From Microcebus murinus (taxonomy: Eukaryota; Chordata; Mammalia; Primates; Cheirogaleidae): 64,000 nt of DNA. The notes below the pieces were generated by a model that was given only the letters and a program-made list of their open reading frames with translations, ran no database searches and was not told the DNA's origin. The position numbers were made by a program, and so were the translations under genes. The stretch is from the NCBI RefSeq assembly GCF_040939455.1, contig NC_134110.1:380001-444000 (forward strand), given 5' to 3'. Shown here piece after piece: positions 1 through 15,524 of the stretch (position 1 is the first letter of the stretch; each line of letters opens with the position of its first letter).

Positions 1-369
1 TTCGAGGTTCCGCCTGACCGGAGTGGGGCTCGGGCTTCTCTTGCGAACATGGAGGTGGACGCTCGATGGTCCCCGCCTTCCCGGGGGACCGGCTGCCTTG
101 GCCGGCAAAGGACATTCCTCCCAGAGCTCGAAGCCGAGTTATCCCGGTTTTCCCACTGCACCGCGCCCCCCTCCGAGGTGGCGAAGGCTTCTCCATCAGC
201 CTCCTCTTCCTGGGCCTGGTGGGACGGCCTGCCGGCCCCTCCCCCTCCCCTCCACCGCCCCCCAGCACACCTGCGGCGGCCGCTGAGCACCTGCCCCGTG
301 TGGCACAGTCTGCCGACTCGCAGCCCCTCAGAGCTGGGAGGGAGCTCGGGGGACCCGAGAGGCCCACGG

Positions 370-440
370 TCTCATTTTGTAAGTGAGGAAACTGAGGCTC
401 AGAGAGGGGATGTGAGTTGCCCCAAGTGACAGTCAGTCAG
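370..440 (-). mobile_element. MIR fragment
   Basis: It contains the MIR core pattern GGAAACTGAGGCTCAGAGAG followed by a diverged form of the AAGTGACTTGCCC segment. It is short and old. Confidence 0.65.
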
Positions 441-511
441 AGCCGGCCTGGAGCTGCAGTCGGGCTGTAGCCATAGTGATGTCGCTACACTCTGGACCGT
501 TTCGTTGCCTG

Positions 512-2797
<2,286 letters not shown>

Positions 2798-2803
2798 ACG
2801 TAC

Positions 2804-2910
2804 CTGGCGTGCGCGATGGCCGCCACCCACTCGTCACAGTCCTTGGCATCCTCAGTCCGCAGCTCCAGCGCCTTCTGGTTCTCGTGGCTGAAGTTCACGG
2901 TGAAGTAGTG
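2804..2910 (-). CDS. RASGRF1: RASGRF1 exon 2 (residues 93-127 and part of 128)
   Basis: This 107-bp exon encodes the second half of the first PH domain. It begins HYFTVNFSHENQ, directly continuing LEKQ of exon 1, and ends DEWVAAIAHA plus AG, the first two bases of codon 128. Trp120 is the near-invariant tryptophan of the PH C-terminal helix. The acceptor is CCCGCGCAG|CAC at 2911-2919 and the donor is CCAG|GTACGT at 2798-2803. Phase 0 in and phase 2 out are consistent with exon 1. The PH-coiled-coil-IQ unit of this protein is known to be needed for calcium-dependent activation. Exon 3 was not found in the remaining 2.8 kb to the left. Confidence 0.97.
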
Positions 2911-3302
2911 CTGCGCGGGGAGGAGACAGCTCGGTTAGCTCAGCGGGCGTGCGCGGACCCGGCGTGGGGCTCCCTTCCCCGCCCAGCCGCTCCGCGAAGT
3001 GCCCGCCGCCCCTCGGCCCCGCACGGGTCTTTCTTTGCGGTTGCAGCGGTTCTCGGCTTCAGATTCCCGATGCAAGGAGGCTTCCGTACGGCCGGACAGA
3101 GCCGATGCTCAGGACCTTACACGGGGGAAACGAAACGCACAGACCCCGTCCGCCAGCGCGTCGCAAAGACGCGAGTTTTAAGCAGCCAGGCGGGCGGAGG
3201 GAGGCTGGGAAAACACACCGAGAACGTCCGCTTTGGGGACGGACACAGTCGGACGCCGCACACGTTTAGCTCACCCCCCCCAACAACGGACTGAGTGCTC
3301 TC

Positions 3303-3752
3303 TGCCGTGTCTCCCCGAAAACAAGACGGGGTCTTATATTTATTTCTCCTCGAGAAGACACCCTGGGGCTTGTTTTCAGGGGATGTGTTATTTTTTTTTA
3401 AGTACGGGACAGCCATCTACATTTATTCAAGTAGAGTGAAGTCGTCTTCTTCTGGAACATCATCCTCACTCTCCAGACCCCGAATCCCGTCCTGGATGTC
3501 TTGTGACTCTATTTCCCTTAGAACCACCGGCCCCATCTCTCCTGTGGAGCCACAGAGCTCTCACGGGCGGATGAGAAGGGCTGCTCGTGTTCTCTCCCGC
3601 TCCGCGACGACACGCACGGGTTGTGCAGACGCTGCGCAGCCACGCCCGTCACCAGGGCTGATTTTCGGGGTGGGGCTTCTATGGCGCACATGCTTAGACA
3701 TCCTGCTGGGGCTTATTTTATGGGGAGGGCTTGTTTTCGGGGAGACACGGTA
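3303..3752 (-). mobile_element. TA-flanked MITE, copy 1
   Basis: Terminal inverted repeats are CCGTGTCTCCCCGAAAAC on the left and its near complement ending GGGGAGACACGGTA on the right. The left TA is now TG. Read on the minus strand, the interior carries the same acidic carboxyl-tail-like frame found in other copies. It lies 0.4 kb from exon 2. Confidence 0.8.
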
Positions 3753-3892
3753 GGTCCTGCGGTTGGAGCAGTGGACAGACGCGGCCCCTGTGAGACCCCC
3801 GGGAGCTGCCGGGTGCCGGGTGCGGGTGGCTCGGAGCTGGGACAACTTTGGCCCCCGAGGCCCCGGGCAGGGAGGAGCCAGACAACGTCATG

Positions 3893-3960
3893 GCGTTAAA
3901 TGCCCGCGAAGCTCTTAGAAGGCGCCTGGCACCCAGCGAGCAGCAGGTGAGTGTTTGCTG
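3893..3960 (+). mobile_element. MIR 3'-end fragment
   Basis: GCTCTTAGAAGGCGCCTGGC followed by a diverged TAGTAGGTGCTCAATAAATG-like stretch matches the MIR 3' part. Confidence 0.5.
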
Positions 3961-3968
3961 CCGTGTTT

Positions 3969-3982
3969 GTCACCGTGGCGAC
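3969..3982. promoter_or_regulatory. RFX X-box-like motif
   Basis: GTCACCGTGGCGAC fits the palindromic GTNRCC-NN-RGYRAC form bound by RFX factors. It is one of several in the window. Confidence 0.3.
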
Positions 3983-4284
3983 CACTCCCGTGTGCGGTGA
4001 GAGCACAGGGCTGTGGGACGGGGGAACCCCCTCCCCCCAGCCCCCCATTTGCCCAGGGAGTCGGGGGGCCCCAAGGATGGGGCATCCATCCCGGTTTATT
4101 CCAGCTGGGTGGAGGGGGGGCAGCTGAACAGGCAGAGCCCGCGCCATGGGGGCCGCACAGCGTGGGTGGGGGGACGGGGTGCCCACGGCGGGTGGGGCCC
4201 GGGCGGAGCTGGGGGAGGCGTGGGGGGGTCAGGACAGCACCCAGGTTTCTGTTTGAGGACTGGGGGGGCACAGACTGCGGGGAC

Positions 4285-4354
4285 GTTGGCAGGGCAGAGG
4301 GCAGGGCAGAGGGCAGGGCAGAGGGCAGGGCAGAGGGCAGGGCAGAGGGCAGGG
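4285..4354. repeat. 12-bp tandem repeat
   Basis: About six head-to-tail copies of GGCAGGGCAGAG occur here. Because 12 is a multiple of three, it keeps a frame open without implying a protein. Confidence 0.9.
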
Positions 4355-4596
4355 CTCGGGGGCCGGAGACAGGAGGGGCCGGGGGCCGCCTGGGCAGAGG
4401 CCCAGCAGGGAGAGGGCAGGCGGCTCAGAGCAGGCGGCAGAGCTGGGCCCAGCCGGGGCTGCCCGGAGAGCGGGGGTGGGGAGAGGTGGTGCAGAGGGGC
4501 CGCCGGGCAGAGGTGCCCACGGGGAGCTGTGCCGACCAGGTTTGCTTCTGCTCACTCGTCCTGTGCTTCTGTTAGTTGTCAGTCTAGGTGGCAGCC

Positions 4597-5022
4597 AGGG
4601 TGTGTGTGTGTGCTCGTGTGTGCATGCATGTGTGTTGATGTGTGCATGTGTACGTGTTGTGTGTGCATGTGCGATGTGTACATGCATGTGTGTTGTGTGG
4701 GCATGCATATTGTGCATGTGTATGGTGTGTGCACATGTGTTGTGCATGTGTGTATTGTGCATGTGTTTGTGTTGTGTACGTGTGTTGTTTGTGTGTTGTG
4801 CATGCAATCTGTGTCTCTCTGTGTGTCCCTGTGTATATGTGTGAATGTGTTGGTGTGTGTGCATGTGCGTGTCCCCGTGTGTGTTGTGTGCATGTGTGTC
4901 CATGTGTGCATGTGTGTGTTGTGTGCATGCACGTGTGTCCCCATGTGTGTGCATGTGTGTGTTGTGTGCATACGTGTGGCTCCGTGTGTGTTGTGTGTGT
5001 GTGTCTGTATGTGTACGAGAGA
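4597..5022. repeat. Complex TG/TGCATG simple repeat
   Basis: About 425 bp of alternating purine-pyrimidine DNA mixes GTGTGT with GCATGT and GTTGTG variants. It accounts for the long cysteine-valine and histidine-threonine frames on either strand. Confidence 0.95.
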
Positions 5023-5294
5023 GATGGGGAGGGGGAGGGAGGCAGAGACTTGCTCAGAGTCAAGTCTCCCGCGTTTCCTAGGAAACAGGTCACTGGGGCT
5101 GAAGAATGAAATGTCAGCTGTGGCCTCAGACGCCCGGACCTGGAGGCTGCAGCGGGGACTCCCCCCCAAGATAGGGGCAGGTCACGGATGGGCTGCAGCG
5201 GGGACCCCCCCCAGAGGGGGCAGGTCACGGGCTGCAGCGGCCTCTGGCTCTTCCCACCCCCTCGAGGCGGCGCACACGCTCACTCCCACGACCC

Positions 5295-5405
5295 CATCTG
5301 TTCCCGAGCTCATCAAGTGCAGCAGGTGTCGCCTGTTTTCAGCTGATGAACCCGAAGCTCAGAGAAGTCAAGCCACTTGCCTGAGGCCACACAGCTGGGG
5401 AGCAG
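5295..5405 (-). mobile_element. MIR fragment
   Basis: The pattern AGAGAAGTCAAGCCACTTGC with CACACAGCTGGGGAGCAGAG is the MIR core and its flank. Confidence 0.65.
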
Positions 5406-6500
5406 AGGAGCCGGAAGGCGCACGTTGGTGGGTAGCCCCCGACCACTCAGGCCTGGGCTGGAAGAGATGAAGAGGGCCGGCCCCACCCTGGGGAGCCTGG
5501 GGCAGGTGAGACTTAGGCGCGAGGCACTGCCGGGCGGGCCTCGGTGGGGCCGTGGCAGGAGTGGCGCCTTCCTGGGGCTGCGGGGACCCAGAGCTGCCCA
5601 CCAGGGAGGGGCGGGTCGGGGGCCCCCGACCTGCAATCCCCGCGGCCTCACCCCTGCTGGAAACCTAAGGAGCAGGGATGCCGGAGGACGCCAGGCCGGA
5701 CTCGGCTGCAGGCGGTGAACTCGGCTCTCCGCCCTCAGACCTGGGGGGCTCCCAGGGCCGCAGCTGCCACCGGCCTCCTCCCTCCGTCTCTCCCGACGCC
5801 TGCCAGTTACCGCCCGCCTGTCCACACACCCGTGTTGTCAGCGGGCCCTCCGGGTGGTCCCACTGCGCGCCGGGGAGGGACGCACCTTGCGCTAGACAAA
5901 CCACGTGACTCACGGCACAGCCCCGAGGCCGCCTGCCTGGGCTGCCGCCTGCCCTCCAGGCCCGGGGGGCTCAGGCCACACGGTTCCGCCGGGCAGCAGC
6001 CGCCCGGGAGGGAGCCGGACAGAATGACCTGCTCGTCCTGCTGCTGCACCCCAGCCACCCCCTGCGAGTCCCTGTGGCACCTGCTAGAGGGGCAGACCCC
6101 CGGGGCCACCAGGCCTTCCGTCGGGGGCTGGAGCTTCTCCCCAGAGCCTGGCCGGCTCCTCACAGGCTCACGTTTGAGGATGATCGACGTGGAGTCTCCC
6201 CGCAGGCCGGGGGTGCCGCCGAGCCGGGCTCAGCCCCTCCAGGACAGTTGCCCGGCTGCAAGGACAAGGCCACCGCCCCGCCCCACGCGGCTTCACCTGG
6301 GCGGGAGGCCCAGGCCGCCGCCACACCTGGAACGTGCCGTGGGCGCTGTGGGGAGACCTGGCTGGCCTGCTCGGCCGGCTCAGAGCCTCCTCACCCAGCC
6401 AGGGACCCGCAGAAGCCGGCGGATTGCAGGCGTGAGAACGGACCAGAGCTCCGTCCAGGACTCCCTGGGAATGCAACAGGTGCAGGGAACACCTGTGGGC
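5406..6500. other. GC-rich single-copy intronic sequence
   Basis: No recognisable gene or transposon is seen. The interval ends where the 50-bp minisatellite begins. Confidence 0.45.
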
Positions 6501-6504
6501 TGCA

Positions 6505-8016
6505 CCTGGCTCTGTCAAGGGAAGCTACACCTGGTGGACCCGTTCTGCAGCCACACCTGGCTCTGTCAGGGAAGCAACACCTGGTGGACCTGTTCTGCAG
6601 CCACACCTGGCTCTGTCAGGGAAGCAACACCTGGTGGACCCGTTCTGCAGCCACACCTGGCTCTGTCAGGGAAGCAACACCTGGTGGACTCGTTCTGCAG
6701 CCACACCTGGCTCTGTCAGGGAAGCAACACCTGGTGGACTCGTTCTGCAGCCACACCTGGCTCTGTCAGGGAAGCAACACCTGGTGGACTCGTTCTGCAG
6801 CCACACCTGGCTCTGTCAGGGAAGCAACACCTGGTGGACCTGTTCTGCAGCCACACCTGGCTCTGTCAGGGAAGCAACACCTGGTGGACTCGTTCTGCAG
6901 CCACACCTGGCTCTGTCAGGGAAGCAACACCTGGTGGACCCGTTCTGCAGCCACACCTGGCTCTGTCAAGGGAAGCAACACCTGGTGGACCTGTTCTGCA
7001 GCCACACCTGGCTCTGTCAGGGAAGCAACACCTGGTGGACCCGTTCTGTAGCCACACCTGGCTCTGTCAGGGAAGCAACACCCGGTGGACCTGTTCTGTA
7101 GCCACACCTGGCTCTGTCAGGGAAGCAACACCTGGTGGACCCGTTCTGCAGCCACACCTAGATCTGTCAGGGAAGCAACACCCGGTGGACTTGTTTTGCA
7201 GCCACACCTGGCTCTGTCAAGGGAAGCAACACCTGGTGGACCTGTTCTGCAGCCACACCTGGCTCTGTCAGGGAAGCAACACCTGGTGGACCTGTTCTGC
7301 AGCCACACCTGGCTCTGTCAAGGGAAGCAACACCTGGTGGACCCGTTCTGCAGCCACACCTGGCTCTGTCAAGGGAAGCAACACCTGGTGGACCCGTTCT
7401 GCAGCCACACCTGGCTCTGTCAGGGAAGCAACACCTGGTGGACCTGTTCTGCAGCCACACCTGGCTCTGTCAGGGAAGCAACACCTGGTGGACCTGTTCT
7501 GCAGCCACACCTGGCTCTGTCAGGGAAGCAACACCCGGTGGACCTGTTCTGCAGCCACACCTGGCTCTGTCAGGGAAGCAACACCCGGTGGACCTGTTCT
7601 GCAGCCACACCTGGCTCTGTCAGGGAAGCAACACCTGGTGGACCCGTTCTGCAGCCACACCTAGATCTGTCAGGGAAGCAACACCCGGTGGACTTGTTTT
7701 GCAGCCACACCTGGCTCTGTCAAGGGAAGCAACACCTGGTGGACCTGTTCTGCAGCCACACCTGGCTCTGTCAGGGAAGCAACACCTGGTGGACCCGTTC
7801 TGCAGCCACACCTGGCTCTGTCAAGGGAAGCAACACCTGGTGGACCCGTTCTGCAGCCACACCTGGCTCTGTCAGGGAAGCAACACCTGGTGGACCTGTT
7901 CTGCAGCCACACCTGGCTCTGTCAGGGAAGCAACACCCGGTGGACCTGTTCTGCAGCCACACCTGGCTCTGTGTCAGGGAAGCAACACCTGGTGGACCTG
8001 TTCTGCAGCCACACCT
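6505..8016. repeat. 50-bp minisatellite, about 30 units
   Basis: Units run CAGCCACACCTGGCTCTGTC through GGGAAGCAACACCTGGTGGA to CCGTTCTG, mostly 50 bp, with 51-bp variants carrying CAAGGGA. Each unit holds two CACCTG E-boxes. A rare variant block (CCTAGATCTGTC followed by GGACTTGTTTTGCAG) occurs at 7157 and again at 7660, 503 bp apart, so about ten units were duplicated together. The 50-bp period shifts frame at each unit yet creates few stops, which explains the frames of up to 706 residues. Confidence 0.97.
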
Positions 8017-8589
8017 GGGCTGCTGCAGAGACGGGCCCAGGACTCCACCTGGGGCTTCCACAGAGACCTAGGATGGACCTGAGAGATGGAAAACTTGATC
8101 TGGGCTCCACCAGGAGTCCTCAGGGGGCCTCTAGAAACATTCTGAGCTTCCAAATCGCCGTAACAGACCCAGGTTCCTCCTGGGGCCTCACTGGGTGAAG
8201 CTCGGGACCAGGCAGGCTCCCACCTGGCCGTGCTCCAAGCTCCTGCTGCCTCCCTGTGATCCCGACGGCAGCTCAGGCTGAGAACCCCTCGCCGGCCCAT
8301 ACCTTGCCCTCGGCCTGGGCAGGTCCAGGGGGCTGATCCAGAAACTACGCCTGAGCCGTGCCAAGCTCACAGGAAGGGACTCAGAACTCACACCTTGGTC
8401 GGAGGAAATGTCTGGGGCCTCACAGGGGCCTCAGCTGGGCTGGACGTTCCCAGGGCCGAGCGCACGCCTGGCCCCGGTCCGCCTCCCTTCCCGTCGTCCC
8501 TGTAGCTGACCCGGCTGCAGAGTGCTCCTGCTGCCCGAGCCCGGCCTGGGGCCGGACCTAGTGCCTGTCCCGTCTCAGGAGGGGCCTGT
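8017..8589. other. Single-copy intronic sequence
   Basis: It lies between the minisatellite and an Alu. Its first part still contains diverged CCACCTGGGGC-like pieces that may be decayed minisatellite units. Nothing else is recognised. Confidence 0.4.
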
Positions 8590-8926
8590 GTTTCTTTTTC
8601 TGTTTTGAGACAGAGTCTCGCTTTGTTGCCCAGGCTAGAGTGAGTGCCGTGGCATCAGCCTAGCTCACAGCAACCTCAAACTACTGGGCTCAAGCGATCC
8701 TCCTGCCTCAGCCTCCCGAGTAGCTGGGACTACAGGCATGCGCTACCACACTCGGCTAATTTTTCTATATAGATTTTTATTTGTCTGGCTAATTTCTATT
8801 TTTTTTTCAGTAGAGACGGGGTCTCACTCTTGCTCAGGCTGGTCTCGAACTCCTGACCGTGAGCGATCCTCCTGCCTCGGCCTCCCAGAGTGCCAGGACG
8901 ACAGGTGTGAGCCACTGCACCGGGCC
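8590..8926 (-). mobile_element. Alu (strepsirrhine)
   Basis: This is an antisense dimer from TTTTGAGACAGAGTCTCGC to CACTGCACCGGGCC. CpG decay in the terminal motif suggests a middling age. Confidence 0.92.
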
Positions 8927-9802
8927 CACACAGGTGGTTTTGACGGTGAAAAACAGAGTTCCCGCACCTCTTATTCGACCGGATGATTCCTCATTCATTG
9001 GCTGGACCGGGGTCTACTGAGCCCCCACTGGGAGCCAGACCCGGCCCAGCTGGCGGCTCTCGGTGGCCACTTGTGCTGGCCTCACTCGAGCTTTCGGAAA
9101 TGCCGGCATTCCACCTGACCTCGCCTACGGCCGCTCCCCAATCAAAGCCTCTCAGTTGCAGCCACGCGGCTACTGTCCTCCTGCGGCAGCCCAGCCTCCA
9201 TGCAGGACTCACGGGCCCTGATGCTCGGCCCCGCCGCCCCCCATTAAAGCAGAGTGGGCGGGGGAGGGGAGGCCCTCGAGGTGCAGCCGGGCCGGGGGAG
9301 GGGCAATGTCACCCCCGAGACACAGACTGTCCCCCGCCCCGCCCGCCCTCTCCCCGGCCCGCAGTCCCGACTCGGCCTCCTGGAGCGGCAACGGCGAACT
9401 CGTGTGGGGCCCTGAGTCTCCCATCTGGGGGGGAAGGCGGGTGGGGACATGGGACACGGCGAGACCGGGCCGCCGAGCTGTGCGAGTCCAAGTCTGGGGA
9501 CAGAGGCCAGGGAGGAGGCGGAGGGGAGGGGGCCCCGGAACCAGCGTGCAGGAGGGGGCTGGGCGCAGAGGCGGCTCCCGTCCCGCCGTGGAGACGCAGA
9601 CGTGTGTGCGTTTTCTCCCCGCCGCCGCGGTGACGAGCTCGGCCCTGAGAGCTCGGCCCTCACTCGCTCCTGCTCAGGCTGCACCGAGTCGCTCCCGCTC
9701 CCCGACCAAGGACGGTCCCCGGAGCCTCGGCCTGGGCACGGGGCCTCGAGTGCCGAACGGGGACCGGGCGCGTTTGTCACCGACGCCCTGAGGCCCGGCT
9801 TA
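8927..9802. other. GC-rich single-copy intronic sequence
   Basis: The first 130 bp include a TTCCTCATTCATTGGCTGG stretch of the ancient MIR/L2-type class. The rest is CpG-containing unique DNA with no recognisable coding content. Confidence 0.4.
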
Positions 9803-10300
9803 CTAACCACTTCAGTGCGAGCGCCGACTGTTAGTTGACAGCCGCAGATGAACGCACAGCCCATCGTCGACTGTAGTCGACAGCCACAGATGAATGTGCA
9901 CAGCCCAGCGTCGACTGTTAGTTGACAGCCACAGATGAACGCGCACAGCCCAGCAACGACTGTAGTCGACAGCCACAGACGAACACGCACAGCCCGGCGC
10001 CGACTTTAGCTTTAATAACTAAACTTGACTTTTCTGATTTTTTCATTTATCAAAACAAAATTGTGCACATTTAAAAATAACATGGTGAAAACATACATGT
10101 ACATGTTACCTATTCTGATTTACATGACAAGCAAAGCTGCCTGTAAAGTAAAACAAGCTTCCAGTGCTTTCAAGCTTTCCTCGTCACACAAGAGCAGAAC
10201 GGACGCGTGGTCAACGCACAGCGCAGACCGCCGTGCGGACCGTGAGTGCCAGCTGTGGGCGAGGTGTCGCGGCCGGTGAGCGCCGTCCCGAAATAGTTAA
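9803..10300 (+). mobile_element. piggyBac-like nonautonomous element, copy 1
   Basis: The left end is CTAACCACTTCAGTGCGAGC (first base changed from TTAA) and the right end is GCGCCGTCCCGAAATAGTTAA. The interior starts with about four 44-bp units containing TCGACTGTAGTCGACAGCCA (about 9830-10010), then an AT-rich segment (TTTATCAAAACAAAATTGTG) and a GC-rich tail shared with the copies at 28303 and 36809. TTAA target sites with CCACTT-type inverted ends indicate the piggyBac superfamily. Transposase coding sequence is not recognised, so it is probably nonautonomous. Confidence 0.75.
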
Positions 10301-11860
10301 CTAACTAGCTGGTGACCAGCAAAAGCCTCGGTGTTTGGCCCACCGCCCGGGAAGGCCACCCGGGAAGCCGGCAGGGGATTCCCGCCACGGAGGAGCGTTT
10401 CCCGGAACCTGCTCCCCCACGGAACCCTTTTGCGTCCCTATTTTGGGGAGATCCATCATCGTCCTTCCTTAAAACCAGCGTCCCTGGGAGTCCACGCTGG
10501 GGCCCAGGGGTCGCGGCAGCTGCCGAAGCTCGGAGCCGTCAGGCCTGGGCTCGGATCCGCTATTTACTGTCTGTCTTTGGAGGATCCAGCTGCCTGCTGC
10601 TTCTGTGGGCGGCGTCTGCTCTCCCCGGGGCGTGGGGGCTGCCCCTCGCAGGGCCGCCGCAGACAGGTGCCCGGAAAAGCTCCCGGTTCACGCAGAAGCT
10701 CAGGGATGTTTTTAAACCGCTCGGGTCATTTGCAAGCTCAAGTGATGGCTCTCATCGACCTACCAGGGGCAGGTTACTGAAAACACACATGTATGTGTGT
10801 TCATATGTGTGCACACACATGCACATGCACACACAAGACCCAGCTGCTGTCCTGGGTGGGCACAGGGGGCTCCAGCTCGGAGCAGCCACAGTGGACCCCC
10901 GAGCGTGTCAGCCCCGGCCCAGACTCCAAGTCCGTCCTCCCTTCCTTCCCCCAATATGAGACGTCCCCCGTCCCCAGCTCCTTCTCCACCTCCCACTGCG
11001 GGATCCCGGGGGAGCTACGCCGTCCGTGGGTCCCCCCGAGTGCACGTTCCGGAGGTCTGCAGCCCGGTGCAGCCTCAGGGACGCTGGCGCCTTCCCGCTG
11101 TGCTGCACCGCCCTGCGCCCGGCACACGGTGGGAGCCTCCCGAGATATGGCATTTCCCAAATCGGGAACGGGGCTGGGACTGGCTCCCACACCCATCCGG
11201 AAAGGACCCGCCCACCTGCCTGCCCAAATCCCACCCCCGGATGTGGATGTGGCCGCACACAGGGTCAGGACCCTCTTCTCAGCTCCAAGTGGCTTCTGCC
11301 CGTCCACCTCTGACTCTGAGTTCTCAAGTCTGAGCCTGCCGGGCCTGGTGACTGCGCCAGGACCTCTGCCTCCTCCCGGAGCCCCAGAGCCGGAGCCTGT
11401 GCAGGCCCCGCTCAGCCCCTGGTGTTCTGTGGGGCCTGAGCCTACAACCCAGCCGGGGTGGAGGCCTGTCGCCATGGCACTTGCTCGCCTACCCTCCCCC
11501 TGGAGCAGGCAAGAGGGGACCGGAGCAGGGACTGCGGTGACAGAGCTCAGGAGCCCCATGAAATCCCCTCTCCCAGAGTCAGCCTTGAACCGTGTGCGGG
11601 GGCTCAGCCCTCCCATGCATGTTGTCCAGGCATAGGGAGCCACAGCCACAGAGCAAACTGGCCCGGGTGGCCGTCACGCCTGGCTGGTCCTGCGTGGTGG
11701 ACACCTCCCATCTGTCACGACACCACAGCCAGCCTCCCCTCCCCTTCTCAGCAGCCCCTCGCTGACGCTCGCCGGGTGCGGGTGTGAGTGGGTCTGAGTG
11801 TGTCGAAGGCCTGGGTAGACGGGGCCCGGGGCCCGCGCACAACGGTAGCTATTAGCTGCA
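10301..11860. other. Single-copy intronic sequence
   Basis: It contains a short CA/TG patch at about 10786-10835. The remainder is moderately GC-rich unique DNA with overlapping spurious frames (up to 282 residues) and no recognised domain. Confidence 0.4.
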
Positions 11861-11864
11861 GCAA

Positions 11865-12010
11865 AGCACCGTGAGTTGCCAACTGCCTCTCAGCAGGGGA
11901 CTGGCTAAAACAGTGACAGCACATCCGCACCCTGGAGTATTCCTTACAGGGAGTGATGGTCAGTACGCTCACAGAGGGCCATCTCCCCTACAGGGTGGAA
12001 GAACGCGCAG
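11865..12010 (+). mobile_element. L1M 3' fragment
   Basis: GCAGGGGACTGGCTAAAAC followed by CACATCCGCACCCTGGAGTATTC is a diverged form of the end of L1 ORF2 (usually ATCAACAGGGGA...TGGAATACTATG). It abuts the 46-bp array. Confidence 0.6.
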
Positions 12011-12014
12011 AATG

Positions 12015-13470
12015 TGTTTGCAGTGCGTTACGATTCCTGTATCAGTTACACACATGCATATACAGTGTGTTACAATTTGTGTAACAGTTATACACACATG
12101 CATATATATGGTGTGTTACAATTTGTGTAACAGTTACACACACATGCATATACACAGTGTGTTACAATTTGTGTAACAGTTATACACACATGCATATATA
12201 TGGTGTGTTACAATTTGTGTAATAGTTACACACACATGCATATATACAGTGTGTTACAATTTGTAACAGTTATACACACATGCATATATATGGTGTGTTA
12301 CAATTTACGTAACAGTTACACACACATGCATATACACAGTGTGTTACAATTTGTGTAATAGTTACACATACATGCATATACACAGTGTGTTACAATTTGT
12401 GTAATAGTTACACACATGCATATACACAGTGTGTTACAATTTATGTAACAGTTACACACACATGCATATACACAGTGTGTTACAATTTGTGTAATAGTTA
12501 CACATACATGCATATACACAGTGTGTTACAATTTGTGTAATAGTTACACACATGCATATACACAGTGTGTTACAATTTATGTAACAGTTACACACACATG
12601 CATATACACAGTGTGTTACAATTTATGTAACAGTTACACACACATGCATATACACAGTGTGTTACAATTTGTGTAACAGTTATACACACATGCATATACA
12701 CAGTGTGTTACAATTTGTGTAACAGTTATACACACATGCATATACACGGTGTGTTACAATTTATGTAACAGTTACACACACATGCATATACACAGTGTGT
12801 TACAATTTGTGTAATAGTTACACACATGCATATATATGGTGTGTTACAATTTATGTAACAGTTACACACATGCATATACACAGTGTGTTACGATTTGTGT
12901 AATAGTTACACACACATGCATATACAGTGTTACAATTTGTGTAACAGTTACACACATGCATATACACAATGTGTTATAATCTGTGTAACAGTTACATGCA
13001 TATATATAGTGTTATAATTTGTGTAAGTTACACACATGCATATATACAGTGTGTTACAATTTGTGTAATAGTTACACACATGCATATATACAGTGTGTTA
13101 CAATTTGTGTAATAGTTACACACATGCATATATACAGTGTGTTACAATTTGTGTAACAGTTACACATGCATATATATGGTGTGTTACAATTTACGTAACA
13201 GTTACACACACATGCATATACACAGTGTGTTACAATTTGTGTAAGAGTTATACACACATGCACATACAGTGTTACAATTTGTGTAACAGTTACACACATG
13301 CATATACACAGTGTGTTACAATCTGTTTAACAGTTACATGCATATATACAGTGTTACAATTTGTATAATAGTTACACACACATGCATATATACAGCGTGT
13401 TACAATTTGTGTAACAGTTACATGCATATACACAGTGTGTTACAATCTGTGTAACAGTTACACACACGTG
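12015..13470. repeat. 46-bp AT-rich minisatellite, about 31 units
   Basis: Units contain CACACATGCATATACACAGT and GTGTTACAATTTGTGTAACA. The second part is an imperfect dyad (GTTACA...TGTAAC) able to form a small hairpin in each unit. Unit length drifts between about 40 and 47 bp, with frequent ATATATGG variants. A few stop-free stretches on either strand come from the repeat. Confidence 0.96.
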
Positions 13471-15057
<1,587 letters not shown>

Positions 15058-15298
15058 ATGTTTTGAGAAAGAGTCTCGTTCTGTCACCCCGAGTAGAGTG
15101 CTGTGGCGTCAGCCTCGCTCACAGCAGCCTCCAACTCTTGGACTCAAGCGATCCTCCTGCCTCAGCCTCCCGAGTAGCTGGGACTACAGGTGCGCAGCAT
15201 GAGGCTGGCTAACTTTTCTGTTTATAGTAGAGACGGGGTCTGGCTCTTGCTCAGGCTGGGCTCGAACCCCGGAGCCAAGTGATCCTCCCGGCTCGGAA
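15058..15298 (-). mobile_element. Alu fragment, antisense
   Basis: It runs from TTTTGAGAAAGAGTCTCGTT to AGTGATCCTCCCGGCTCGGA. Head-to-head with the preceding plus-strand Alu, it forms an inverted pair. Confidence 0.85.
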
Positions 15299-15524
15299 GG
15301 CCTGAGTTCTGACGCTCGGCACACGAGCTTTCCGGGTGGCCTTGGTGTCCCCGGCAGCCTGCCATGCCCCTCCCCCTGCGAAGCCCTCCTGGCCCCCAGG
15401 CTGGGGGTGTCCCCACTGGACTCCCGTGGCCCCCCACCCCTCGCATCTCCCCCGTGAGCCAGCAGCGGCCACTCCGTGTTGTTGTCATGGCCTGTTTCCC
15501 AGCTGTGCCTTCCCTGGCCGGTGA

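Noticed and set aside
4013..5470. 485-residue plus-strand frame
   Set aside because: Composed of a 12-bp tandem repeat, a TG repeat and GC-rich flanks; crosses a MIR; no family similarity.
6505..8016. CRISPR-like array
   Set aside because: Direct head-to-tail repeats without unique spacers in a primate genome; an ordinary minisatellite.
6505..8016. Array of CTCF sites through CCACCAGGTG in each unit
   Set aside because: Only the first half of the CTCF core matches; the following GTTGCTT lacks the required GGCGC, so the E-box reading is more economical.
5544..8082. Very long open frames (up to 706 residues) across the 50-bp minisatellite
   Set aside because: Repeat-derived: the same peptide cycles through three frames on both strands, no initiation context or domain, and the unit is not a multiple of three.
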